From the NCBI GenBank assembly GCA_002375465.1, contig DFLT01000002.1, positions 70,861-134,860 on the forward strand: a stretch of DNA of 64,000 nucleotides, given 5' to 3'. Positions within the stretch are counted from its first letter, which is position 1. Every line of letters starts with the position of its first letter. This document shows positions 41,772-48,895 of this stretch, one piece after another. Below the pieces are notes generated by a model. The model was not told the origin of the DNA, did not search any database, and worked only from the letters and a program-made list of their open reading frames with translations. The translations under genes were made by a program, and so were the position numbers. This stretch comes from Alphaproteobacteria bacterium UBA3612 (GTDB lineage Bacteria > Pseudomonadota > Alphaproteobacteria > Sphingomonadales > Sphingomonadaceae).

Positions 41772-44153
41772 CTAGGCGCCGTAGAGGCGCATCTGGAGTT
41801 CGTTGACGGCTTCACGCATCGCTTTGCCTCCGCCGAAACGGGCGGCGATCTCGATCACGTTGCCCCAATCGTTGAAGGGCGGAATTTCGAGTACATCGGG
41901 AAGGGTAAATTGAGCCGCGCCATGCTCGGCGTACTTTTCTATTAAGGCGTCGAGAACCTCGCGTGCCTCTGGGCCGTGCTTGGAAAAAAACTCTGTTTCG
42001 TTTCGCTTGAGACTGTCAGCTCGCTCCCGCCGTGTCCGCAAGGGCGCGTTGTAAGCGAGATGGCACAGGAGATCGAAGGGGTCCGCGTCTGGCTTTCCAA
42101 CGGATTCGCCCAGAGTGCCGGGATCGATCCCTTTTTCTTCGAGCTGATTGATAATTTCCGCGCGGCGGGCAGGGTCCAGCCAATCTTTGCGAAGTTCTGA
42201 AGCATTCGGGTAAAGAGTACGAACCTTATCGCCTGTGTAGTCGGTCAGGTGACGGCAGGCGAGCTTCTTGCCATCAGAGTCGAGCTCGTAAACCAGCTGC
42301 CGGATAATCTCCACTTTGCCGCCATCATAATAGAATTTTCTCGGGCCGTCCGGCTCAACCTCCTCAGGCAAGCCGCCATCAACTGGGTCTTCGAACGCGG
42401 TGTCATCAACCTCATTGCTACCGTCTGTTTCTGGGGAAACGTCGGCTTCTTCGATGATGGCACCTTCTTCGTTGATGACCTCTTCGCGCTCTCTGACCGG
42501 ATCACCATCAAAAGCGGGATCAGCGAACTTCTCTGTCGCCGTTCCGGTATAATCAATGATGTTGAACGCCAGTTTGCCATAGTCGGCTCGAAGCCGTGTG
42601 CCGCGTCCGATGATCTGCTTGAACTCTGGCATGGATCCAACGACGCGCGCCAGGACAACGTTCTTGCAGGTGGGAGCATCGACGCCGGTCGTGAGCAATT
42701 GCGATGTGGTTAGAATGACAGGTGTGCGTTTGTCGATGTCCTGAAAGTTGGCACGGTGGCCTGAGCCGATGTCCCCTTCGTCGGACGTCACCCGGCATAC
42801 ATAGTCTGGATAGTCTTTCACCAGATCGGCGTTCAAACGGGCCAACGCATTTCGCATTTCCAGTGCGTGTTCCTGGTTCACGCAGAACACGATGGTTTTT
42901 GCAAACCGATCTGTTTCTTTCATGAACGTGCTTAAGTGTCCCGCAAACGCTTCAGTTCGCGAGCGCACTGCGATGACCCGTTCGAAGTCTCGAGTTCCGT
43001 ATTCCGAGTCCGGAATTTCCCGTCCGTAGCGATCCAATTCGCCCTTGGACGGTCGCCATCCAACAGCATCGAAGTCGGAGATAACCCGATGAACTCTGTA
43101 GGGCGCAAGAAAGCCATCTGCGATGCCTTGCGCCAAACTGTATTCGTATATCGGATCGCCGAAATAGCTGTACGTATCGGCATTGTCGTCGCGCTTGGGC
43201 GTGGCCGTCATGCCGATCTGATGGGCTTGATCGAACCATTCGAGAATTTCGCGCCAGTTGCTGTCATCGCGAGCGCTGCCGCGATGACACTCATCGACGA
43301 TAATTAGGTCAAAGAAGTCCTTCGCATAATCTTTGTAAATGCCATCTCGTGCTTCGTTGCCAGCGATCGCCTGATATATTGCGAAGTATATGTCGCGACC
43401 CTTGCTGATTTCTCCTCCGCTGATCTTGAAGCGGGCATCTCCAAAGACGCTGAAATCCTTGTCCTTTGGATCGTCTACAAGGACATTGCGATCTGCGAGG
43501 AAAAGAATTTTGGGCTTGCGGTTCGTCCCTTTCGCATTCCAGCCCCCATTCCACAGCTTCCAGGAAATCTGGAACGCGACGGCTGTCTTTCCTGCGCCAG
43601 TGCACAAGGTGAGCAGAACGCGTTTGCGATTTTGCAGGACTGCCTGAACGGCGCGGTTGACGGCAATTTCTTGATAATAGCGGAGCGGCTTCGATTTATC
43701 AGGATAGGTGGGAGAGAGGAGAAGCTCCTTAATTTCAGGGGTAATCTCCTCAGTCGCAGAAAGTCGTGCCCAGAGCTCCTCTGGCGAAGGATAACTGGAC
43801 AATTCTCGTTCGAGGCCAGTCGTGTAATCAATCTCGACAATTTCACGCCCATTCGTGGAATAGGCGAACTTAAGGCCCAGTATCTCCGCATACTCGCGAG
43901 CTTGCTGAAGCCCATCGGCCGCATGCTTGTATTTCGATTTTGCCTCGACAACCGCGATAGGAAAATCGGCGCGATAGCGAAGGATAAAGTCAGCGCGCTT
44001 CTGGCGTCCGCGCCGGGCTTTCCCGCCCACAAATACAATTCGACCGTCGGTGAAAGTGCGTTGCTCGTTGATGGCATGAGGCGCGTTATCCCACCCGGCC
44101 TCCACCAGCTTGGGAACTACTTCTTTGCGGCAGGTATCTGCTTCTGTATCCAT
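41772..44153 (-). CDS. hsdR: Type I restriction endonuclease subunit HsdR (EcoEI type)
   Basis: A 793-residue motor-nuclease. N-terminal nuclease core: FTDGRIVF, KRADFILRY and AVVEAKSK (D...E-x-K). SF2 translocase: LLTLCTGAGKTAVAFQ (motif I), LIIVDECHRGSARDD (DECH), GMTATPKR (motif III), and QIIGRGTRLR (motif VI). The C-terminal region is the EcoEI-type helical domain that binds the methyltransferase. ATG 44153 is chosen over TTG 44168. It is the first gene of hsdR-hsdM-hsdS and shares the strand with HigBA upstream, which ends 30 bases before it. Confidence 0.95.
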   Translation of the reverse strand: MDTEADTCRKEVVPKLVEAGWDNAPHAINEQRTFTDGRIVFVGGKARRGRQKRADFILRYRADFPIAVVEAKSKYKHAADGLQQAREYAEILGLKFAYSTNGREIVEIDYTTGLERELSSYPSPEELWARLSATEEITPEIKELLLSPTYPDKSKPLRYYQEIAVNRAVQAVLQNRKRVLLTLCTGAGKTAVAFQISWKLWNGGWNAKGTNRKPKILFLADRNVLVDDPKDKDFSVFGDARFKISGGEISKGRDIYFAIYQAIAGNEARDGIYKDYAKDFFDLIIVDECHRGSARDDSNWREILEWFDQAHQIGMTATPKRDDNADTYSYFGDPIYEYSLAQGIADGFLAPYRVHRVISDFDAVGWRPSKGELDRYGREIPDSEYGTRDFERVIAVRSRTEAFAGHLSTFMKETDRFAKTIVFCVNQEHALEMRNALARLNADLVKDYPDYVCRVTSDEGDIGSGHRANFQDIDKRTPVILTTSQLLTTGVDAPTCKNVVLARVVGSMPEFKQIIGRGTRLRADYGKLAFNIIDYTGTATEKFADPAFDGDPVREREEVINEEGAIIEEADVSPETDGSNEVDDTAFEDPVDGGLPEEVEPDGPRKFYYDGGKVEIIRQLVYELDSDGKKLACRHLTDYTGDKVRTLYPNASELRKDWLDPARRAEIINQLEEKGIDPGTLGESVGKPDADPFDLLCHLAYNAPLRTRRERADSLKRNETEFFSKHGPEAREVLDALIEKYAEHGAAQFTLPDVLEIPPFNDWGNVIEIAARFGGGKAMREAVNELQMRLYGA

Positions 44154-44182
44154 CTTTGCCCCCAACAAGCTCGCAAGCAGCT

Positions 44183-44521
44183 TTACAAACTCGCCCCTTG
44201 TGAGCCGACCGGTCGATCTAGCCCCTCAAAACGTGCAACCTTGATCTCCCCTTCGCGCTTGCGCGCCTGGGCAATGTCGTAGCTGTTCTGCATTCGCATC
44301 AGAGTGTCCATCGGTACACCGAACGCCTTTTCAATCCGCAGCGCCATTTCCGAAGAAAGCTGCGAATGCTCATTGAGCAAGGTCGACAGCGTCGCGCGGG
44401 TGACGCCCAGAACTTGCGCCGCCGCAGTCACGGAAAGACCGAGCGGTTCGATGATCTCCGACTTCACGAAGCCGCCCGGATGCGCCGGGTTCTTCATGCG
44501 GATGCCTGCAATCGCGCTCAT
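44183..44521 (-). CDS. higA: HigA-family antitoxin
   Basis: A 112-residue XRE-type antitoxin. It has the HigA N-terminus NPAHPGGFVKSEIIEPLGLS, helix-turn-helix AAAQVLGVTRATLSTLLNE, and SSEMALRIEKAFGVPMDTLMRMQ. HigA neutralises HigB and represses the operon. The ATG at 44521 follows AGGAGG with good spacing; an upstream GTG is rejected. It is downstream of higB as usual, with a nine-base gap. The dyad at 44843-44868 in front of higB is the probable binding site. Confidence 0.93.
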   Translation of the reverse strand: MSAIAGIRMKNPAHPGGFVKSEIIEPLGLSVTAAAQVLGVTRATLSTLLNEHSQLSSEMALRIEKAFGVPMDTLMRMQNSYDIAQARKREGEIKVARFEGLDRPVGSQGASL

Positions 44522-44530
44522 GGCCACCTC

Positions 44531-44821
44531 CTAGTGGTAGTCTTCATAATCGAGGTCGATGATCCCGATCTCTTTGCGGTCGATGCGAAATGTCATCCGC
44601 CAATTTTTCGTGACGAACAAACTCCAGGTTCCCTTGCGTTCGCCGGTCAGCATGTGTGCTTTCCAACTCGGCACAGTACGCAGCTCGTCCTCGCGCTCCA
44701 TGTCCTGGAGGAACGACACGATGCGCCGCACCTTGGCAACAACGGCGGGCTGCAACCCGCTGGCGTCGTCATTCTCGATGAAGCGCCGCAACCCTTTATG
44801 GATCACGTTCTTGATTCGCAT
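44531..44821 (-). CDS. higB: HigB-family toxin (RelE/ParE superfamily ribonuclease)
   Basis: A 96-residue toxin: IHKGLRRFIENDDASGLQ, KVRRIVSFLQDMEREDEL, HMLTGERKGTWSLFVTKNWR, MTFRIDRKEIGIIDLDYEDYH. The WSLFVTKNWRMTFR strand pair with Arg residues and the C-terminal DLDYEDYH are the HigB hallmark. HigB cleaves mRNA on the ribosome. It is the first gene of the operon, starting at ATG 44821. The pair sits between hsdR and the integrase, where it may help maintain the island. Confidence 0.93.
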   Translation of the reverse strand: MRIKNVIHKGLRRFIENDDASGLQPAVVAKVRRIVSFLQDMEREDELRTVPSWKAHMLTGERKGTWSLFVTKNWRMTFRIDRKEIGIIDLDYEDYH

Positions 44822-44842
44822 GACAGTTTCTATCCGCTCGCT

Positions 44843-44868
44843 TGTATAGCGTCAAGTGACGCCATACA
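44843..44868 (-). promoter_or_regulatory. Operator-like dyad upstream of higBA
   Basis: TGTATAGCGTCA (44843-44854) and TGACGCCATACA (44857-44868) are inverted copies with one mismatch pair and a two-base centre. The dyad is 21 bases before the higB ATG. HigA-type repressors bind such sites. The T/A-rich TATAC part could overlap a -10 element. Confidence 0.7.
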
Positions 44869-44991
44869 GTTGAGGATACCCGCAAGCCGCTTTTCGTGCG
44901 CTTCTCTTCGCTCGACGCAAATAGCTCTTCCCTCATAGGAAAAGACAATCAATTTCATCGCAGGGGGTGTCAGTGACCACCAAGCAATGGA

Positions 44992-45222
44992 ATGCCGAAC
45001 ATGCCAGAACCAGACCGGATCATCCGGCTTAAAACAGTTCTTAGCCGCACAGGACTGTCGCGATCGACCGTCTACCGCAAGATCGCCGAAGGGACATTTC
45101 CGCCGCAGATACCGATCAGCGTTCACGGCGCCGGCTGGAGCGAAGCTGAGATCAACCGCTGGGTGGCCAACCCTCCTGGTTACCGCTCACCTGAAGCGCG
45201 AAAAGGGGTTACTTCGGACTAA
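44992..45222 (+). CDS. AlpA-like helix-turn-helix regulator
   Basis: A 76-residue MerR/AlpA-type protein: IIRLKTVLSRTGLSRSTVYR, KIAEGTFPPQIPIS and GWSEAEINRWVANP. AlpA of P4-like elements activates integrase expression, and related proteins act as excisionase or directionality factors. It is convergent with the integrase gene, with a perfect hairpin between them. ATG 44992 is used; ATG 45001 is possible. Confidence 0.88.
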   Translation: MPNMPEPDRIIRLKTVLSRTGLSRSTVYRKIAEGTFPPQIPISVHGAGWSEAEINRWVANPPGYRSPEARKGVTSD

Positions 45223-45250
45223 AGTGGAGCGGTCGTACTGTGCGGCCACG

Positions 45251-45278
45251 ATCATGCCGATCTGCTGATCGGCATGAT
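45251..45278 (+). terminator. Hairpin between convergent alpA-like gene and integrase
   Basis: ATCATGCCGATC (45251-45262) and GATCGGCATGAT (45267-45278) form a perfect 12-base-pair stem with the loop TGCT, followed by TTTCC. It lies 29 bases after the alpA-like stop and also covers the last codons of the integrase. It can act as a terminator for the plus strand. Confidence 0.65.
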
Positions 45279-46466
45279 TTCCGCGCCATCGCGTAGCATA
45301 TCGAGATGATCGCTCCACCATTGATGCATGGCAACGCGTTCGTCCCAGTAACGGCCCCGATTGTAGACGGCGCGAACGCTGTTGGCGTCGGCGTGAGCAA
45401 GCGACCGTTCGATGGCGTCGGGCGACCATTTGCCGCTTTCATTAAGGAAGGTCGACGCGGTGGTTCGCAACCCGTGCGCCGTCACTTCTCCTGTCGCGTA
45501 GCCCATGCGGCGAAAGGCCTGATTGACGGTGTTCTCGCTCATTGGACGCCGCCAAGTATGGAAGGCGGGGAAAACAAAACCGTCTGGGCCAGTGAGAGCA
45601 AAAAGGTCCTGAAGATAAGCTAGCACCTGACGGGATAGCGGAACTTCGTGCGGGCGGCGCATCTTCATGCGTTCAGCGGGAATTTTCCAGACCGCGTTGT
45701 CGAGGTCGAATTCCGACCATTCCGCCATGCGTAACTCACTGGGCCTGGCCATGACGTGTGGCGAGACCTGCATGGCAAGCCGTGTGATCGCGTGGCCGGT
45801 GTAGGCGTCCATCGCGCGCAGAAGCTCGCCCATTTCTTTGGGGTCGAGGATTGCCGCGTGATGCTTGACCTTTGGCACGACCAACGCGCCGCGCAGGATC
45901 GCACTTGGATCCTGCTCGCCCCGCCCTGTAGCAACCGCATAACGGAAGACGCGACCCGCAAAGGACCTGCAACGCCGCGCGGTTTCATATTTCCCCTGCG
46001 CCTCTATGCGTTTCAGGGCTGCCAAGAGGTCGACAGGCTTGATGTCGGCAACCGGGAAGGTCCAGATCGGCTTAAGCTGCTCAAGAAGCCAATTGGCTTT
46101 CTGCGTCGTCGCCTGCGACTGTCCTTCTGCCACCCGCTTGTCGATGTACTCTCTGGCTATCTCGGCGAAGGTGTTTGCCGCGCTGAACGCGGCGACCAGT
46201 TTCTCGCGCTTGCGCTCGACGAGGGGATCCCTGCCCGCATCCAGCTTGCTCCGCGCATCATCTCGCCGCTTCCGAGCTTCCGCAAGACTGACATCGGGAT
46301 AACGGCCAAGCGCCAAGCGCTTCTGCTTTCCCATGTAGCGATATTTGTAACGCCACAGCTTCGATCCGCTCAATTGCACCTCAAGATAGAGGCCGCGACC
46401 ATCTGTGTGTTGCGTCACTTTGTCGGCAGGACGGATGTTGCGGATTTTCATGTCTGTCAGCGCCAT
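45252..46466 (-). CDS. int: P4-type tyrosine site-specific integrase
   Basis: A 404-residue recombinase. The N-terminal arm-binding domain is the P4-integrase type: MALTDMKIRNIRPADK, HTDGRGLYLEVQLSGSKLWRY and KRLALGRYPDVSLAEAR. The core-binding domain follows. The catalytic domain shows the first Arg in MARPSELRMAEW, HEVPLS, VTAHGLRTTAST (H-x2-R) and the C-terminal SVRAVYNRGRYWDER with the nucleophile Tyr. It should insert the element into a tRNA 3' end. Its start faces the right tRNA-end-like fragment at 46684, the normal position next to attR. The gene is intact. Confidence 0.95.
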   Translation of the reverse strand: MALTDMKIRNIRPADKVTQHTDGRGLYLEVQLSGSKLWRYKYRYMGKQKRLALGRYPDVSLAEARKRRDDARSKLDAGRDPLVERKREKLVAAFSAANTFAEIAREYIDKRVAEGQSQATTQKANWLLEQLKPIWTFPVADIKPVDLLAALKRIEAQGKYETARRCRSFAGRVFRYAVATGRGEQDPSAILRGALVVPKVKHHAAILDPKEMGELLRAMDAYTGHAITRLAMQVSPHVMARPSELRMAEWSEFDLDNAVWKIPAERMKMRRPHEVPLSRQVLAYLQDLFALTGPDGFVFPAFHTWRRPMSENTVNQAFRRMGYATGEVTAHGLRTTASTFLNESGKWSPDAIERSLAHADANSVRAVYNRGRYWDERVAMHQWWSDHLDMLRDGAEIMPISRSA

Positions 46467-47010
46467 TATCGAATCTCCTCAGCAATTCCTGGAGAGGACC
46501 GACGGGGCGCCGCGGGGTCATGGGGCCATCAGATTTTCAGCGGGGCCATATCGCCCAATCTATGGCACCTTATGGCCCCGGATTGCCTGAAATCGCCTGA
46601 CACATTCCGGGATAGGTGAGGCTCGAAAATGGCAGAATTCTGCCGTTTTGTCGACCTTTTTGGGATGTTTTGGGATGAGTTAATGGTGCCCAGAAGAGGA
46701 CTCGAACCGCTCTCAGAATGTCGCAAAACTGCGAGAATCTTGACCTTGGTTACTTAAGTGAGGCCCCCGTTGGTGCCCCCAGAATGTATTTTTACCAGAG
46801 GATTTGGGTCCCACCCTCGGAAAAACTCAATGATTTCAATAGGCGCCTATTAACGCAAAACGCGTCTGATTTCCAGCAAATTTGCATGGCCGACCAGCTC
46901 CAATGCGATGCATTTGACGCGGTGGCGACCAGCTCCGAAAATCGGATGCTAAGTGAAACGATATACATTTTCGCTACAATGCTGTTCGCGACGTTGAGGA
47001 GGATTGGCAT
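46467..47010. other. Junction region upstream of the integrase with an attachment-like repeat
   Basis: These 544 bases lie between the integrase start and the nuclease gene. They hold the integrase promoter, the repeat at 46684-46708, and AT-rich sequence with no credible gene (the open frame from 46718 has no ribosome-binding site). A second partial match, TGGTGCCCCCAGAA at 46771, may be part of the recombination region or chance. Confidence 0.5.
46684..46708 (-). repeat. Right attachment-site-like fragment of a tRNA 3' end
   Basis: On the minus strand the segment reads GGTTCGAGTCCTCT, then TCTGGGC and ACCA: a T-loop, T-stem strand, acceptor strand and CCA end. It repeats the left fragment at 22559-22580. 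The 5' part of a tRNA is not found to the right, so this copy is only the attachment core. It lies 218 bases upstream of the integrase start. Its presence suggests another element is inserted on the right side, with the intact tRNA further on. Confidence 0.7.
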
Positions 47011-47745
47011 TTGCTTATCGCACCCGAAGATCCCGGTTCCGAAACCATTCGGGTGCCTGTCCTAAAGGTCTTTGACGGCGATGGCTTCCTGACCCGTATC
47101 GACAACCCACGACGGGGAGCAAGCCTTGAAGTGACCATCAGGCTGGGGTTCATCGACGCGCCGGAGATGGAGCAGCCTGGCGGCATCGAAGCGCGTGATT
47201 TCCTTCAATCGCTCATTGGCGGAAGGCATGTCGATCTGGCCATTCTGATAAAGATGGACACTGGCGGCATTGTCGATCGCCACAAGCGGATCGTAGCCGT
47301 GCCTTACTTGCAGATGGATCAGAGCAATGGTGCCAGCAGTGCGGCTTCCCAGCTCGGACAGTTCATTCGTGGACTGACTGCACCATCTCACCGCAACATC
47401 GAATTGGAAATGATCCTCAATGGATGGGCATGGGTACTCGATCGCTATGGACCCGATGAAAGCTACTTCGAGGCGCTTGACGATGCTCAGCGAAATCGAC
47501 GCGGCATCTGGGCAAATGACGACAACGTTCATCCGTGGGAATTCAAAAAGCAGCGCTACCGGACTCGTCGGGCGAAACCGAAGCCTGCTCCCCAAACGCC
47601 TCTCTTCGACGCCCCTGAGGCAGCAATCTCGTGTCCGATGGAAGGCTGCGATGGTCAGTTGGTTGAGAAGAGCGGACGTTTCGGGACTTTCCTTGGATGC
47701 TCGAATTTTCCGAGGTGCCGTCACTCACGCAATTTGAATGGATGA
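47011..47745 (+). CDS. SNase-like nuclease fused to a topoisomerase-type zinc finger
   Basis: A 244-residue protein. Residues 10-170 have the thermonuclease (SNase) layout: RVPVLKVFDGDGFLTRI, TIRLGFIDAPEMEQPGGIEA, ILIKMDTGGIVDRHKRIVA and LNGWAWVLDRYG, with the Arg/Asp positions of the active site mostly recognisable. After an Arg/Pro-rich linker the C-terminus has SCPMEGCDGQLVEKSGRFG and FLGCSNFPRCRHSRNL, a four-Cys topoisomerase I zinc ribbon. The fusion suggests a nuclease guided to single-stranded or structured DNA. Start TTG 47011 follows GAGGAGGA (46996-47003). It is the first gene of the second element. Confidence 0.85.
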   Translation: MLIAPEDPGSETIRVPVLKVFDGDGFLTRIDNPRRGASLEVTIRLGFIDAPEMEQPGGIEARDFLQSLIGGRHVDLAILIKMDTGGIVDRHKRIVAVPYLQMDQSNGASSAASQLGQFIRGLTAPSHRNIELEMILNGWAWVLDRYGPDESYFEALDDAQRNRRGIWANDDNVHPWEFKKQRYRTRRAKPKPAPQTPLFDAPEAAISCPMEGCDGQLVEKSGRFGTFLGCSNFPRCRHSRNLNG

Positions 47746-47803
47746 CTGGAGTGAGCTCTAAGGGATCGCAGCGATGTCCGAGCGCGTCTGCAATCGAGGG
47801 GCT

Positions 47804-47844
47804 TTTATCCCGCAAAACGCGATTTTTGAAAAATGCGGGATAAA
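47804..47844. repeat. Long inverted repeat upstream of the small-protein/nucleotidyltransferase pair
   Basis: TTTATCCCGCA (47804-47814) and TGCGGGATAAA (47834-47844) are perfect inverted copies with a 19-base loop. It lies 59 bases after the nuclease stop and about 100 before the next gene. It could terminate transcription of the nuclease gene or act as a protein-binding site. Confidence 0.55.
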
Positions 47845-47863
47845 TCGCGGATTGGCCCTCTGC

Positions 47864-47878
47864 GTTCTTCCTATGTTC
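47864..47878. promoter_or_regulatory. Candidate alphaproteobacterial LexA (SOS) box
   Basis: GTTC-TTCCTAT-GTTC fits the GTTC-N7-GTTC consensus of alphaproteobacterial LexA. It lies 69 bases upstream of the ATG at 47947 and overlaps a 12-base palindrome ATGTTCGAACAT (47873-47884). A match of eight fixed bases is expected about once per strand by chance in a window this size, so position is the main support. Confidence 0.4.
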
Positions 47879-47946
47879 GAACATTCTTGTTTTGCTAACG
47901 CATGAAGCGTATATTCTCACCCTGAGATCGATTCCGCAGGTTTAAG

Positions 47947-48210
47947 ATGAGCAACCTAACTGCACAGGTTCTGGCAACGGTGAACGCCCCCTATGGGGCG
48001 AACCATTCCGCTCATCAACTCGCTGCGCTCATCGCTGACCCATCGAGTGTGGAAACGTGTGACGCCAGCGTCTTCGCTTTCTTCTCGGAAGTGGCACCAG
48101 CGATCCAGAAAGCCTTCATGGCTGAAATGAAGGTCAATGAGGATATGGCGAAAGCTGTCGCTGGCCAGTTTTCCAAGATGGCTGGGTACTCGCTGCCTCT
48201 GGCAGCCTGA
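47947..48210 (+). CDS. Hypothetical 87-residue protein, possible antitoxin
   Basis: A small, mostly helical acidic-neutral protein: SNLTAQVLATVNAPYGANHS, VETCDASVFAFFSEVAPAIQ and VNEDMAKAVAGQFSKMAG. There is no HTH, membrane segment or signal peptide. The family is not recognised. It is followed after four bases by an AbiEii-like nucleotidyltransferase gene, an arrangement typical of toxin-antitoxin bicistrons, so an antitoxin or regulatory role is inferred from position alone. An inverted repeat and a GTTC-N7-GTTC motif lie in the upstream region. Confidence 0.7.
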   Translation: MSNLTAQVLATVNAPYGANHSAHQLAALIADPSSVETCDASVFAFFSEVAPAIQKAFMAEMKVNEDMAKAVAGQFSKMAGYSLPLAA

Positions 48211-48214
48211 GAAA

Positions 48215-48895
48215 GTGATCTCGCCTCGACAGCAGCCGAGCCAATGGCCGCTTCTATTTGATTTGGCATCCGACATCATCGCGCGAACCACCGAAGCCGT
48301 TGGCCGCGAGCCAGATTGGTCGTTCGGAGGTGGGACTGCATTGATGCTCCAGATCGATCATCGCGAGAGCCATGACATCGACCTCTTCCTTTCCGATCCC
48401 CAATTCCTCCCTTACCTCAATCCCGAGACGCAGGGGTTTGAGCTCGATCGAATGCCAGACACCTACAAAACAGACGGCGCAGGTTCCCTCAAACTGATCT
48501 TCGAGGACATTGGTGAAATCGACTTCATTTGCTGTGCCGACATTACGCCAGAGCCATCACAGGTCAGTGAGCTACGGGGGCGAACAATCCGGCAGGAAAC
48601 TGCGGCAGAGATAGTTGCTAAGAAGGTCTACTATCGCGGTGCATCGATGCAGCCACGCGATATGTTCGATATCGCGGCTACCAACGAAAAGCTGGGCAAA
48701 GACTACGTGATCAATGCCCTCCGGGAATGTGGAGTTGATCGATGTACGAATGCCCTTCGAGCTGCGGAAAATATGAAGCCTGAGTTCGCTAGCTCAATCA
48801 TCAAGCAACTCATGTACCGCGATCATAACGGTCACTTGGTTGACGAAGCGCAGGCGATTACAGTGCAGCTGTTGCGTGCAACGCTAGGCGCCTAG
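48215..48895 (+). CDS. AbiEii/MenT-like nucleotidyltransferase
   Basis: A 226-residue protein with the nucleotidyltransferase core DWSFGGGTALMLQIDHRESHD (written from D to D) and IDLFL, i.e. GGGTA plus a D-x-D pair, then FEDIGEIDFICCADI with a third acidic residue, and a C-terminal helical part QETAAEIVAKKVYYRG and QPRDMFDIAA. It is shorter than the AbiEii at 32198 and belongs to the COG2253-like group. Start GTG 48215 is chosen because it begins just after the previous stop and before the conserved region. Likely a toxin with the 87-residue protein as partner. Its TAG shares the CTAG tetranucleotide with the convergent gene. Confidence 0.8.
   Translation: MISPRQQPSQWPLLFDLASDIIARTTEAVGREPDWSFGGGTALMLQIDHRESHDIDLFLSDPQFLPYLNPETQGFELDRMPDTYKTDGAGSLKLIFEDIGEIDFICCADITPEPSQVSELRGRTIRQETAAEIVAKKVYYRGASMQPRDMFDIAATNEKLGKDYVINALRECGVDRCTNALRAAENMKPEFASSIIKQLMYRDHNGHLVDEAQAITVQLLRATLGA

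Noticed and set aside
46771..46784. Third copy of the attachment core (TGGTGCCCCCAGAA)
   Set aside because: The match ends after 14 bases with two extra C residues. It may be chance or a minor recombination-arm site, so it is not called as an attachment site.
46684..46790. Complete tRNA gene at the right attachment-like repeat
   Set aside because: The T-loop, acceptor strand and CCA end are present, but the matching 5' acceptor strand (GCCCAGA) and anticodon arm are not found within tRNA length, and the T-stem has a mismatch. Only a 3' fragment exists.
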